Numbered from the stretch's first letter, positions 51,474 to 60,642 are shown. The stretch is 64,000 bases of DNA from Ideonella margarita (GCF_038066635.1 NZ_JBBUTI010000001.1:186001-250000), one strand, 5' to 3'. The notes: generated by a model not told the origin, from the sequence alone. Made by a program: numbers and translations.

Positions 51474-51497
51474 ACACCCCGCACTCAGGCGGGGTGT
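51474..51497 (+). terminator. First hairpin after the histone-like gene
   Basis: A perfect 9-bp stem (51474-51482 with 51489-51497) with a six-base loop, starting seven bases after the stop codon. It has no U-tract of its own but stands just before a second, classic terminator. Confidence 0.6.
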
Positions 51498-51503
51498 TCA
51501 GTC

Positions 51504-51531
51504 AAAGCCCGGTTCCTGCCGGGCTTTTTTT
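51504..51531 (+). terminator. Rho-independent terminator of the histone-like gene
   Basis: A 9-bp stem (51504-51512 with 51519-51527) and a run of seven T. The tract of A at its left side may also help terminate the convergent kinase transcript. Confidence 0.9.
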
Positions 51532-51558
51532 CGTCTGTACGTGCTCGTTATGAGCTGG

Positions 51559-52467
51559 TCAGGCGAGGCCGAGTGCGGCGCGGTCGATCACGTGGTTCTG
51601 GCCGCCCTGCTGGGCGATCTTCAGCGCGCCGAGCTGATTGCCCAGCGTCACGCACTTCACCAGGTCCCAGCCCAACTCCAGGCCATACAGCAGGCCGCCA
51701 CGGAACGCGTCACCACAGCCGGTGGGGTCGACCACCGCGGTGGCGGCAACACCATCCACGCGCTTGCTCTGGCCCTTCACCCACACGTCACAGCCTTCGG
51801 CACCCAGCGTGACGATGACACCGGCGAGGTGCGAACTCGACATCTCAGCCAGGCTCTGGCCGGTGCGGTCACACAGCATGCGGGCCTCGTAGTCATTCAC
51901 CGCGACCCAGGTGGCCAGGCTGATGAAATGGCGCAGCTCTTCACCGTTGAACATCGGCAGGCCCTGGCCCGGATCGAACACGAACGGGATGCCTGCCGCA
52001 TGCAGATCGCGTGCGCGCTTGAGCATGGCATCGCGACCATCGGGGCCGATCAGCGCCAGGCGGATGTCGGCACGCACCGGCAGATCGATGCGGTGCGCTT
52101 CCTGCATCGCGCCCGGGTGGAAGGCCGTGATCTGGTTGTTGTCGGCGTCCGTGATGATCATCGCCTGCGCGGTGTACGACTCCGGCACCTTGAACACGAG
52201 ACCGGTGTCGATGCCCAGCTTGGCCATGCGGGCCAGGTACTCGTCACCGTCATTGCCCAGTGCTGCCATGACAACGGCCTGGCCCCCCAGGGCCTGCAGG
52301 TTGTAGGCGATGTTGCCGGCGCAACCGCCAAACTCCCGGCGCAGCGTGGGCACTAGGAAGGACACATTCAGGATGTGAACTTGCTCCGGCAGGATCTGGT
52401 CGGCGAAGCGACCATGGAAGTTCGTGATGGTGTCGAAGGCGAGAGAGCCGCAGACAAGGCTGGCCAT
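51559..52467 (-). CDS. PfkB/ribokinase family sugar or nucleoside kinase
   Basis: A 302-residue kinase. The N-terminus MASLVCGSLAFDTI and the GGCAGNIAYNL motif resemble adenosine kinase-like members; the catalytic base is in DPTGCGDAF near the C-terminus. Substrate cannot be fixed from sequence. The ATG at 52467 is preferred to an in-frame TTG 39 bases upstream, which would overlap the previous gene more. It overlaps nothing and follows the DUF3426 gene by 19 bases. Confidence 0.85.
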   Translation of the reverse strand: MASLVCGSLAFDTITNFHGRFADQILPEQVHILNVSFLVPTLRREFGGCAGNIAYNLQALGGQAVVMAALGNDGDEYLARMAKLGIDTGLVFKVPESYTAQAMIITDADNNQITAFHPGAMQEAHRIDLPVRADIRLALIGPDGRDAMLKRARDLHAAGIPFVFDPGQGLPMFNGEELRHFISLATWVAVNDYEARMLCDRTGQSLAEMSSSHLAGVIVTLGAEGCDVWVKGQSKRVDGVAATAVVDPTGCGDAFRGGLLYGLELGWDLVKCVTLGNQLGALKIAQQGGQNHVIDRAALGLA

Positions 52468-52486
52468 GGGCGTGTCCTGGTGAATG

Positions 52487-53710
52487 TCAGGGATAAAAGG
52501 CTTCAACAGTGAAGCCGGTGATGGGCAGGTTGGCCACGGCGAGAACGACGTCGACCTGCCAGGAGGATTCGGGGGCGATGCCGGTGTCCTTCGGGCGCAG
52601 CTCGGATGGCAGCAGCACCTTGCGCGCTACCAGCTGGCCTTGCGTGTCGGTGAAGCTCACTTCCAGCGCAGGGGTGCGCACCACGTGGGCAGCGCTGTTG
52701 CGCAGCTCGGCCGACAGCCGAAGCTCACCCGGCCGCGCCGTCTGCACCAGGTGGCTGCTGTCCAGCACCAGGTGGCCTAGCGAGCGGGGCGCCTGCACTT
52801 CACAACCCACCCACTGGCAGGCCGCCGCCAGCACAGGGGCCGTGGCCGGCACACGCGCCGCCAGCAGGTCACGGGACTGTCCCGTCACCTGAGCCAGCAG
52901 ACCACCTGCGAGCACGGCGGCCAATGCCCATTGGGCACCCACCACCCGCGGGCTGCGCCAGCGCTCGGCGCGATCGGCCTTGCGCACGAACGCCGGCACC
53001 ACAGGAAGCGGAATCTGTTGCGTGGCCGCGTAACTCTGGCTTTCGCCGCCCGCGGTGTTTTCAGGCAGCACGGGCCGCGTCTCGGCGGGTGCGTGTCGGG
53101 CAGATTCGGCGCGGCTGGGCCGTGAATCCTTGCTCTTGCTTTTGCGCTTGCGGATCCCCGTCCAGCTGGAGTCGCCTTCCGGCAGCCGTGACGCCGCCCA
53201 ATGGCTGGCGGCGAAATCACCTTCACTCCGGGCGACCATGGGTTGCACTGAGGGTGCGGTCGTCGGCGCAGGCGCAGGTGCTGGTGCTGGTGCTGGTGCT
53301 GGTGCTGGTGCTCTTGGCACGCGCGGCGCCAGTCCGTCGAAGGCGGCGGGGAGCGTGTCGCGCAGGTCGTGGTCTTGAACCGCCGGCGGTGGCGGAGGCC
53401 GTGGCGGCGCCATGGCCGCCGGTGCCGGGGAGGGCGCAGGCGCTGCTGGTGCAGGGGCCGGCGGCTCGGTCATCAGCGCAGGCTTTGGCTGTGGCGCCAT
53501 CGGCGGTGCGGGCGTACTTGGCGCTGGTGCGCCTGTGCTTCCCGGCGTGGCCTGAAGGTCAGGTTCCGGCGCGAGATCGAAGAGGCTCTCGAGCGCGTTG
53601 AACACGTCCTGGCACTGGCCGCAACGCACCCATCCTTCGGAGATCTTCAACTGGTCTTGGACGACCCGAAAAACGGTGCCGCAAGACGCACAACGCGTGG
53701 CCAGACTCAT
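52487..53710 (-). CDS. Zinc-ribbon DUF3426 membrane protein
   Basis: A 407-residue protein. An MJ0042-type zinc ribbon with Cys7, Cys10, Cys30 and Cys33 opens the chain. A long Ala/Pro-rich linker (about 60-170) includes an AP dipeptide run. A single membrane segment (WALAAVLAGGLLAQVTG, about 270-287) precedes the C-terminal DUF3426 domain, which would be periplasmic. Function is unknown; it accompanies prmA and accBC in betaproteobacteria. The ATG at 53710 begins at the ribbon. Confidence 0.88.
   Translation of the reverse strand: MSLATRCASCGTVFRVVQDQLKISEGWVRCGQCQDVFNALESLFDLAPEPDLQATPGSTGAPAPSTPAPPMAPQPKPALMTEPPAPAPAAPAPSPAPAAMAPPRPPPPPAVQDHDLRDTLPAAFDGLAPRVPRAPAPAPAPAPAPAPAPTTAPSVQPMVARSEGDFAASHWAASRLPEGDSSWTGIRKRKSKSKDSRPSRAESARHAPAETRPVLPENTAGGESQSYAATQQIPLPVVPAFVRKADRAERWRSPRVVGAQWALAAVLAGGLLAQVTGQSRDLLAARVPATAPVLAAACQWVGCEVQAPRSLGHLVLDSSHLVQTARPGELRLSAELRNSAAHVVRTPALEVSFTDTQGQLVARKVLLPSELRPKDTGIAPESSWQVDVVLAVANLPITGFTVEAFYP
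53277..53312 (+). repeat. Hexanucleotide microsatellite GGTGCT x6
   Basis: Six perfect copies of GGTGCT, coding an Ala-Pro run in the linker of the DUF3426 protein on the minus strand. Copy changes would keep frame. Confidence 0.9.
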
Positions 53711-53837
53711 GGCGCGCATGATGCCATGACGGCGCCTCGGCCAAGGCGCCAACAGACACGGGAGGGTGGCTGCCAGCGCCTTGCTGCACGTCGTGCAGCC
53801 CCCGGGTCGGCGCCCAGTTTGACGCTCAGTTGGGCAG

Positions 53838-54746
53838 TCAGGCCGGGCGCTGTCCGCCCATCAAGATCCAGCCGTCGTCGGTGTTCAGCACCTCCAGCTT
53901 GATCCACGGAGCGTAAGCGGCCTTCAACTCATCCGCCTGGCGTTCCAGGATGCCGGCCAGCACCAGGTGGGCACCGGGCGCCAGGTGGCCGCACAGCAGC
54001 GGTGCCAGCAGCTTCAGCGGCGTGGCCAGGATGTTGGCCAGCACCAGCGGGTACTCGCCACTGGCCTTGTCGGGCAAGCCCGCAGCGATCGTCACACCGT
54101 TGGCCACGGCGTTGTCGGTCGTCGAGATGACGGCCGCCGGGTCGATGTCGACCGCGTCAACGGAGCGTGCGCCCAGCAGCGCTGCGCCGATGGCCAGGAT
54201 GCCTGAGCCGCAGCCGTAGTCGAGCACACGGTCCCAGCCGGCCGCCAGCGCAGGCGCCTGGTTGGCGATCCAACCCAGGCACATGCGCGTGGTCGGGTGG
54301 GTGCCCGTGCCGAAAGCCAGACCCGGGTCCAGGCGCATCACGTGCTGAGCCTGCGGCGGGGCCTCATGCCAGCTCGGAACGATCCAGAAGCTCGGGGTGA
54401 TCTCGACCGGGGCGAACTGCGACTGGGTCAGTCGAACCCAGTCTTGCTCCTCCACGGCGGCGAGGCTCAACACGCCCAGGCCTTCAGCCCAGTCCTGAGC
54501 CAGCAGCAAGGTGGCTGCCTGCTGGGCCTGCGCCTCGTCGGGGAACAGGGCCTTCAGCGTGGAACGGTCCCAGCCCGGACGAGGCGCGGGCATGCCCGGC
54601 TCGCCGAACAGGGCGTGCTCGGCCTCCGTGTCGGCATCGGCGTCTTCCACCGATACCGACAGGGCGTCGAGTTCGTTCATCAGCGCTTCGGAGACCGGCT
54701 CCACCAGCGCTTGGGGTGCGCTCAGCACCAGCTCATACATGGCCAT
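53838..54746 (-). CDS. prmA: PrmA, ribosomal protein L11 methyltransferase
   Basis: A 302-residue SAM enzyme that trimethylates L11. The N-terminal substrate-recognition domain is followed by the catalytic domain with GTGTHPTTRMCL and DYGCGSGILAIGAALLGA-type motif I, then NILATPL. A start two codons downstream is equally possible. It lies 15 bases after accC on the same strand. Confidence 0.96.
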   Translation of the reverse strand: MAMYELVLSAPQALVEPVSEALMNELDALSVSVEDADADTEAEHALFGEPGMPAPRPGWDRSTLKALFPDEAQAQQAATLLLAQDWAEGLGVLSLAAVEEQDWVRLTQSQFAPVEITPSFWIVPSWHEAPPQAQHVMRLDPGLAFGTGTHPTTRMCLGWIANQAPALAAGWDRVLDYGCGSGILAIGAALLGARSVDAVDIDPAAVISTTDNAVANGVTIAAGLPDKASGEYPLVLANILATPLKLLAPLLCGHLAPGAHLVLAGILERQADELKAAYAPWIKLEVLNTDDGWILMGGQRPA

Positions 54747-54761
54747 CAGGCAGGGTTCCGA

Positions 54762-56111
54762 TCAGCGACGGTGCTGGCTCAGCCAGCCTTCCAGGTAGTG
54801 GATGCTGGTGCCACCCTGCACGAAGCCGTTGTCGACCATCAGCTCGCGGTGCAGCGGGATGTTGGTCTGGATGCCTTCGACCACGGTTTCCAGCAGGGCC
54901 GTGCGCATGCGCGCCAGAGCCTGTTCCCGCGTGTCGCCGTGCACGATGATCTTGCCGATCATCGAGTCGTAGTTCGGCGGCACGAAGTAGTTGGTGTACA
55001 CGTGCGAATCCACGCGCACGCCCGGGCCGCCCGGCGCATGCCAGGTGGTGATCCGGCCCGGCGAGGGCACGAACTTGTACGGGTCTTCGGCATTGATCCG
55101 GACCTCGATGGCGTGGCCGCGCATCTGGATCTGGCGCTGGGTGAACGGCAGCTTTTCGCCTGCAGCGATGCGGATCTGCATCTGCACGATGTCGATGCCC
55201 GTCACCAGTTCCGTCACCGGATGCTCCACCTGCACGCGGGTGTTCATCTCGATGAAGTAGAACTCCCCGTTTTCGTAGAGGAACTCGAAGGTGCCGGCAC
55301 CGCGGTAGCCGATCTTGCGGCAGGCGGCGGCGCAGCGATCGCCGATCTTCTCGATCACGCGGCGCGGGATGCCCGGTGCCGGTGCTTCTTCGATGATCTT
55401 CTGGTGGCGGCGCTGCATCGAGCAGTCGCGCTCACCCAGCCACACGGCATTGCGGTGCTCGTCGGCCAGGATCTGGATCTCCACATGGCGCGGGTTCTCG
55501 AGGAACTTCTCCATGTAGACCGCCGGATTGCCGAAGGCTGCGCCCGCTTCGCTGCGGGTCATCTGCACGGCATTGATCAGGGCGGCTTCGGTGTGCACCA
55601 CGCGCATGCCGCGGCCACCGCCGCCACCTGCCGCCTTGATGATCACCGGATAACCCACGGTGCGGGCAATGCGGATGATCTCCTTCGGGTCTTCGGGCAG
55701 GGCGCCTTCAGAGCCTGGCACGCAAGGCACGCCCGACTTGATCATGGCCTGCTTGGCCGAGACCTTGTCACCCATCACGCGGATGGAAGCCGGGGTCGGA
55801 CCGATGAAGGTGAAGCCGCTCTGCTCGACGCGCTCAGCGAAGTCGGCGTTTTCCGACAGGAAGCCGTAGCCGGGGTGGATGGCCTCGGCGTCCGTGACTT
55901 CGGCGGTCGAGATGATCGCCGGCATGTTCAGGTAGCTCTGGCTCGACGCTGCCGGGCCAATGCACACGGCTTCTTCAGCCAGGCGCACGTACTTGGCGTC
56001 GCGGTCGGCTTCTGAATAGACCACCACCGATTTGATGCCCATCTCTCGACAGGCGCGCTGAATCCGCAGGGCAATTTCCCCGCGGTTCGCGATCAGGATC
56101 TTCTTGAACAT
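54762..56111 (-). CDS. accC: Biotin carboxylase subunit of acetyl-CoA carboxylase
   Basis: A 449-residue ATP-grasp enzyme that carboxylates biotin on AccB. It begins MFKKILIANRGEIALRI; the Gly-rich ATP loop KAAGGGGGRGMR and the catalytic region EMNTRVQVEHPVTE are intact. Length is standard. It follows accB by 10 bases. Confidence 0.98.
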   Translation of the reverse strand: MFKKILIANRGEIALRIQRACREMGIKSVVVYSEADRDAKYVRLAEEAVCIGPAASSQSYLNMPAIISTAEVTDAEAIHPGYGFLSENADFAERVEQSGFTFIGPTPASIRVMGDKVSAKQAMIKSGVPCVPGSEGALPEDPKEIIRIARTVGYPVIIKAAGGGGGRGMRVVHTEAALINAVQMTRSEAGAAFGNPAVYMEKFLENPRHVEIQILADEHRNAVWLGERDCSMQRRHQKIIEEAPAPGIPRRVIEKIGDRCAAACRKIGYRGAGTFEFLYENGEFYFIEMNTRVQVEHPVTELVTGIDIVQMQIRIAAGEKLPFTQRQIQMRGHAIEVRINAEDPYKFVPSPGRITTWHAPGGPGVRVDSHVYTNYFVPPNYDSMIGKIIVHGDTREQALARMRTALLETVVEGIQTNIPLHRELMVDNGFVQGGTSIHYLEGWLSQHRR

Positions 56112-56121
56112 GGATCGCGGC

Positions 56122-56577
56122 TTATTCGATGATGAACAGCGGCTGACCGAATTCGACCGCCTGGCCGTTCTCGACCAGCACGCGGCTCACGGTGCCAGCC
56201 ACGTCGGCTTCGATCTCGTTCATGATCTTCATGGCTTCGATGATGCAGACGGCGTCGCCTTCCTTGATCGTCGAGCCCACTTCCGCCAGCGGCTTGCCGC
56301 CCGGGGTGGACGACGAGTAGAAGGTGCCCACCATCGGCGACTTCACCACATAGCCAGCAGGCGCTTCCGGTGCGGCAGCCTCAACGGGCGCAGCAGCCAC
56401 CGGTGCAGCCGGTGCGGCGGCCACCGGTGCGGCCTGGTAGGTCATGACCGGGGCAGCCGACATGGCGCCACCCGACTTCACGATCCGAACCTTGCCTTCG
56501 TTTTCAGTGATCTCCAGTTCGGCGATGTTCGATTCCGACACCAGGTCGATCAGGGTCTTGAGCTTGCGCAGGTCCAT
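56122..56577 (-). CDS. accB: Biotin carboxyl carrier protein
   Basis: A 151-residue carrier for malonyl-CoA synthesis. Residues 1-35 form the interaction segment, an Ala/Pro/Val linker covers about 40-75, and the biotinyl domain has Lys117 in EAMKIMNE. The thumb-like insert TFYSSSTPGG typical of AccB is present. First gene of an accBC-prmA transcript. Confidence 0.98.
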   Translation of the reverse strand: MDLRKLKTLIDLVSESNIAELEITENEGKVRIVKSGGAMSAAPVMTYQAAPVAAAPAAPVAAAPVEAAAPEAPAGYVVKSPMVGTFYSSSTPGGKPLAEVGSTIKEGDAVCIIEAMKIMNEIEADVAGTVSRVLVENGQAVEFGQPLFIIE

Positions 56578-57004
56578 GGGAGATCGGTCTCCAAGAAAGG
56601 GAAAGAAACACCCGGCAGCGCGTTGGGCGGGCTGCCGGCCACGACGTCCGACCGCCTTGGAGGCGAGTCGCGCGGCCCGATGGGCCGCAGTGGCAGGTTG
56701 CAGGCAGCCGGTTGGCTGCGTTGCACGTATTGTCGGCGAACTCCCCGCAAAAAGGGGCAGTTCTCATCATTACGGCTGAACCTCTTGCAACCCCACGGGG
56801 GTTCCCAACGAACAAGTGACCAGCCTGCCAGCGTTCCGACAGATGCGTAGTGGCTTTAGAAGCTACCCGCATCCGGTGGCTCGCCGTTTCAAGACCGCGA
56901 ACTTTACGCCTTTTGACCGCTTTTCTAGACGGCTTGACCCAAAATATTGTGTCTTCGGGCTCTTGACAGGTGTGGTCGGGCTTGTTCCGGTTTGGCTTGG
57001 AAAG
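56578..57004. other. Gap upstream of accB, no gene seen
   Basis: 427 bases without a convincing gene on either strand. It should hold the accBC promoter. One weak minus-strand candidate is CTGTCA (56969-56964), 17 bases, TATTTT (56946-56941). The right end just reaches the stop of the TlpA-like gene. No terminator or repeat is clear. Confidence 0.4.
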
Positions 57005-57529
57005 TCAGAGCGCCTTGGCCCACTGTTCCAGCTCAACTTCCGTGGTTGAGCCCATCTTGACCTGGGCCACTCGTCCCTTGGCGTCAATCAGCACGCTGAA
57101 CGGCAGGCCGCCGGCCGCATTGCCAAGCGCCTTGACGAGGTCCAGGCCACCCAGTCCGCCGAGCACGATCGGGAACTTGACGGGCGTACGGGCCAGGAAT
57201 TCGTTCACTGCGTCGGATTGGTCGATGGCGATGCCCAGCACTTGGCCGCCCTTGGGTGCAAAGCTGGCGGCAAAGCGGTCGAGCTCCGGCATCTCCTTGA
57301 CGCACGGCGGACACCAGGTGGCCCAGAAGTTGATCAGCAGCGGCCGCCCCTGGAGCGGCGCCATCGGCATGCCAGCGCCGTGCGGCGTCTTGAACTCGCT
57401 GGTCCAGAAGTTCGCCAGGGCGGTGTCCTGCGGGCTGGCCGGTTGCAGACGGCGGTTCGACCACCAGGCGCCGGCCCCCAGGGCGGCCACACCAGCGGCG
57501 CCCAGCAATGCACGTCGAGCCAAGGTCAT
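57005..57529 (-). CDS. TlpA-like thiol-disulfide oxidoreductase
   Basis: A 174-residue membrane-anchored or exported thioredoxin-fold protein. The N-terminus LARRALLG with a hydrophobic run to about residue 22 is a signal or anchor. The active site is CPPC (Cys73, Cys76) in FWATWCPPC. It probably reduces periplasmic disulfides, possibly of apocytochromes. Its start overlaps the preceding gene by four bases (ATGA). Confidence 0.88.
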   Translation of the reverse strand: MTLARRALLGAAGVAALGAGAWWSNRRLQPASPQDTALANFWTSEFKTPHGAGMPMAPLQGRPLLINFWATWCPPCVKEMPELDRFAASFAPKGGQVLGIAIDQSDAVNEFLARTPVKFPIVLGGLGGLDLVKALGNAAGGLPFSVLIDAKGRVAQVKMGSTTEVELEQWAKAL

Positions 57530-58113
57530 GTTACGTTCTCCAGCAGGCGTCGCAGGGCAGCGGCGTCACCGCGCCAGCTGCGGCCGCGCGCGTCAGGTTT
57601 GAGGGCGCCACGCACATCGTCGTGGTCGTGGATGATGAAGTGCACCGTCACGCGTTCGCCCAGTTCCGGGCAGCGCGAGGCCACGCTCAGCACCGGAGCG
57701 TCGCGGCCGTTTTCGCCGCCGGCGCTGTCGAAGTCGACGCCCCGGTTGAGGAAGGCGATCTCGGGCGCCTTGATGTCGTCGGCATACAGATCAATGAGGA
57801 TGTTCGACAGCCGGGTGGCCGTGCCGCGCCAGACTGCGCCGCCCAGGTGGGGGCGGAACTCCGTCAGCCGCTCCATCCAGACCAGTGCCAATTCGCGCAG
57901 TGCCCTCAGTTCGACGGGCTGGGTGTCGGCGCAGAACAGCTCGAGGTAGTCGCGCACCTCGTCTTCCACCATCTCGTTCGGCGGCATTTCGCCGCTGCGG
58001 CCCGCATGGCGCCCGAGGTCGCGCGCGGCGCGCTGCTTGGCGCTGGCGTATTCAAGGCCTTCTTCCACCACCAGCCTGGCGGCGGCGGCGGCTATCTCGA
58101 GGGTCGCGCTCAC
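57526..58113 (-). CDS. Conserved uncharacterised protein between mtgA and a TlpA-like gene
   Basis: A 195-residue soluble protein starting VSATLEIAAAAARL from a GTG that overlaps the mtgA stop by four bases. Helical N-terminus (VEEGLEYASAKQRAARDLG) and a conserved core with RALRELALVWMERL, FRPHLGGAVWRGTATR and FIIHDHDDVRGAL. Burkholderiales relatives sometimes carry the label UDP-N-acetylmuramate-alanine ligase; the protein lacks a Mur-ligase P-loop, so that is probably a naming error. Function unknown. It overlaps both neighbours, so it is likely co-translated. Confidence 0.8.
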   Translation of the reverse strand: MSATLEIAAAAARLVVEEGLEYASAKQRAARDLGRHAGRSGEMPPNEMVEDEVRDYLELFCADTQPVELRALRELALVWMERLTEFRPHLGGAVWRGTATRLSNILIDLYADDIKAPEIAFLNRGVDFDSAGGENGRDAPVLSVASRCPELGERVTVHFIIHDHDDVRGALKPDARGRSWRGDAAALRRLLENVT

Positions 58114-58886
58114 GGTAACTCCACTGCGCCCATGCGCGCCGCGATGGTAGCGGCCCGACCGATGACATACGCCGAGCCGGGCCTTTTCTCGAAAGCCTTC
58201 GGCGCCGGCAGCATCACCGCCAGGCGCGCGGCCTGTTGCGGTGCGAGCCGGCCGGCATCCACGCGGAAGTAGTGTCTGGAGGCGGCCTGGGCGCCAAACA
58301 CGCCTTCGCCCCACTCCACGTTGTTCAGGTAGATGGTCAGCAGCGTGCGTTTGTCGAGCACGGCTTCCAGCATGAAGGTGATCACGAACTCCTGCGCCTT
58401 GCGCAGGGCGGTGCGCTCACCCGACAGGAACAGGTTTTTGGCCAGCTGCTGGCTGATGGTGGAGCCGCCCACGACCTTCGGTGTGACCTTGGCCGGCGCT
58501 GCCTTGCTCGTGTTCTGGGTGCGCTGCTCGCGCTGGGCATTGATCTTCTCGGCGCGCGCTTCGGCTTTCTGGTTGCGCTCCCAGGCCTTTTCGATGGCGT
58601 CCCACTCGACGCCGTTGTGGTCGACGAAGCCCGCGTCTTCGCTGGCGATCACCGCCCGCCGCAGGTGGTCACTGATCTGCTCGGCGGGCACGCTGTCCTG
58701 CGACCACAGCACCTGGTGCTGTTCGGTGGCCAGGCGCCAGATTTCACTGCGCTGGAAGGTGGTGGATTGCGGGGCCAGCACCAGCATCAAGACGATGCGC
58801 AGCAAGAAATAGAGTTGCAGCGACAGACCGCACAGCGCCAGCAGACCAACCAGGCGCCCCAGCGACCGGAGGGGTCGGCCAGTCAT
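58110..58886 (-). CDS. mtgA: Monofunctional peptidoglycan transglycosylase
   Basis: A 258-residue GT51 enzyme that polymerises lipid II. One membrane anchor (about 12-36), the catalytic Glu83 in SEDAGF, and GGSTISQQLAKNLF (140-153) follow. Between these motifs, about residues 107-137, sits a Lys/Ala/Gln-rich segment of some 30 residues that E. coli MtgA lacks. The start overlaps the aroE stop by four bases. Confidence 0.93.
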   Translation of the reverse strand: MTGRPLRSLGRLVGLLALCGLSLQLYFLLRIVLMLVLAPQSTTFQRSEIWRLATEQHQVLWSQDSVPAEQISDHLRRAVIASEDAGFVDHNGVEWDAIEKAWERNQKAEARAEKINAQREQRTQNTSKAAPAKVTPKVVGGSTISQQLAKNLFLSGERTALRKAQEFVITFMLEAVLDKRTLLTIYLNNVEWGEGVFGAQAASRHYFRVDAGRLAPQQAARLAVMLPAPKAFEKRPGSAYVIGRAATIAARMGAVELP

Positions 58887-59734
58887 GCGGTGGCGACGCC
58901 GTCGACCTCGGCGCGCAACTGGGCCAGCACCCCGGCCGTTGCAGGCAGCACGCCTCGCCAGACGGCGAAGGCTTCAGCGGCCTGCTCCACCAGCATGCCC
59001 AGGCCGTCGCGGCCCTGGGCACCAGCGGCTTCCGCCCAGGCGATGAAGGGGCGCGCGCTGGCGCCGTACATCAGGTCGAGCGCCAGAGACCCGGGCCGCA
59101 GCACGCTGGCAGGCACCGGAATGTCGCCGCCGCCCAGGCTGCTGGCGCTGGCATTCAGCACCACATCAAAAGCGGCACCCGGCTCAGCCAGTGTCGCGGC
59201 GCTCAGGCGCACGCCGTGTGAGGCGGCCAGCGCCTGGTGGCTCGCCACCAGCGCTTCGGCACGCTCCAGGGTGCGGTTGGCCACCACCACCTCGGCCGGC
59301 AAGGTGTCCAGCAACGGGCCCAGCACGCCGGCCGCGGCACCACCGGCGCCCAGCAGCAGCACGCGGGTGCCTTGCAGCGGCACCTGGGCATTGATCTGGA
59401 TGTCGCGCATCAAGCCGATGCCGTCGGTGTTGTCGGCCAGCCAGCCGTCAGCGTCCAGGCGCAGCGTGTTGGCGGCCCCCGCCAGCACGGCCCGCTCGGT
59501 GCGGCGGGGGCAGGCCTGGAACGCCTCGAACTTGAAGGGCACCGTCACGTTGCAGCCACGGGCGCCGCTGCTGGCAAAGGCTTGCAGCGTGGCAGCAAAC
59601 CCGTCGAGCGGAGCCAGCACGCGCTCATAGCTGATCTGCTGGCCGGTGGCGGCCGCGAAAGCCGCATGAATCGACGGCGACCGGCTGTGGGCCACCGGGT
59701 TGCCGATCACGGCATAGCGGTCAGGTGTGGTCAT
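58883..59734 (-). CDS. aroE: Shikimate dehydrogenase
   Basis: A 283-residue NADP enzyme of aromatic amino acid synthesis. HSRSPSIHAAF binds shikimate, NVTVPFK has the catalytic Lys, GAGGAAAGVLGPL is the dinucleotide loop and NTDGIG holds the paired Asp. Length is standard. It lies five bases after the TonB-like gene. Confidence 0.96.
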   Translation of the reverse strand: MTTPDRYAVIGNPVAHSRSPSIHAAFAAATGQQISYERVLAPLDGFAATLQAFASSGARGCNVTVPFKFEAFQACPRRTERAVLAGAANTLRLDADGWLADNTDGIGLMRDIQINAQVPLQGTRVLLLGAGGAAAGVLGPLLDTLPAEVVVANRTLERAEALVASHQALAASHGVRLSAATLAEPGAAFDVVLNASASSLGGGDIPVPASVLRPGSLALDLMYGASARPFIAWAEAAGAQGRDGLGMLVEQAAEAFAVWRGVLPATAGVLAQLRAEVDGVATA

Positions 59735-59739
59735 GGCAT

Positions 59740-60621
59740 TCAGGGGGTTCCGGGGCGGCCGCTGAGGGTGGTTTCCAGCCCGTCGTCGCGGGTGAAGCGG
59801 AAGCGCGAGGTGACCACGATCTGGTCGGCCTGCCGGCGCATGTCATTGCTGAAGGGGCCGAACGGACCGGCTGCGCGCACGATGGCGATGGCACGGCGAT
59901 TGAGTTGCGCCGACTTGGCCGGGCGCACCACCTCGGCTTCCACCACGTGGCCGGCGTTGTCGATGGTGATGTTCATCGTCAACTCGCCGTAAAGCTTCTG
60001 GCCCTTGTATTCAGGGAAGTCGCGCGTGCCGCGGTCTTCGATGCGCCGCCGCAGGTTGTCGTAATAGACGGCGTAGACCTCTTCCCGCGTGGCCGGGCTG
60101 ATGTAGCGCTTCTTCGGCCGCGCGTTTTCCTCGTTGATGCGCTTTTCCAGCTCGGCCAGGTTGCGCAGCAGCAGCTTGCGGCGCTCTTCGCGCTCAGCCT
60201 CTTCACGGCTCATCAGCGGCTTGGACGGATCGGGCGGCGGCAGCAGGGCCACCTCGCGCCGGATCTGCGCCAGCAGTTGCTGCTGGATGTCCTGCATCTG
60301 CTGGATCTGCTGACGGGCGTCGTCGAGCGAGTCACCGTTCAATGACGTCATCGACGGCGGCAGCGGCGAGGTGGCGCGGCCCTGGTCGGCCTCACCGCCC
60401 CCGGCCAGGCTGGCCTGGGCGATCGCCTGGGCCTTCACCGGCTTGTCGTCCGACTTCGCGTTGACGAGGATCACCTCCAGCGGCGTGTCTTCGAAGATGC
60501 GGTTGAAGCGCTCGGGGTCGACAAAGCGCACCGAGATCAACAGCGCATGCGCGGCCACGGACACCGCCAGCGTGGCTTGCAGCACGCTGGGACGCCACGA
60601 AACGAGGGTGGAGATCGACAT
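59740..60621 (-). CDS. TonB-family energy transducer
   Basis: A 293-residue inner-membrane protein. One N-terminal anchor (about 10-30), a charged coiled region rich in Glu and Arg (about 130-185), and a C-terminal TonB domain (about 195-290) with YVEVRR-like RRIEDRGTRDFPEYKGQKLYG split over its start. It lacks the usual long Pro-Glu/Pro-Lys spacer. It is not beside exbBD here; the gene order rnb-tonB-aroE-mtgA recurs in this order. Confidence 0.85.
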   Translation of the reverse strand: MSISTLVSWRPSVLQATLAVSVAAHALLISVRFVDPERFNRIFEDTPLEVILVNAKSDDKPVKAQAIAQASLAGGGEADQGRATSPLPPSMTSLNGDSLDDARQQIQQMQDIQQQLLAQIRREVALLPPPDPSKPLMSREEAEREERRKLLLRNLAELEKRINEENARPKKRYISPATREEVYAVYYDNLRRRIEDRGTRDFPEYKGQKLYGELTMNITIDNAGHVVEAEVVRPAKSAQLNRRAIAIVRAAGPFGPFSNDMRRQADQIVVTSRFRFTRDDGLETTLSGRPGTP

Positions 60622-60642
60622 CGGCCGCGATTCTCGCCGCGC

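Noticed and set aside
50576..51484. A minus-strand Phe/Gly/Ala-rich open frame opposite the histone-like gene
   Set aside because: Its repeats are the reverse reading of the 87-bp units; the plus-strand gene has a ribosome site and terminator.
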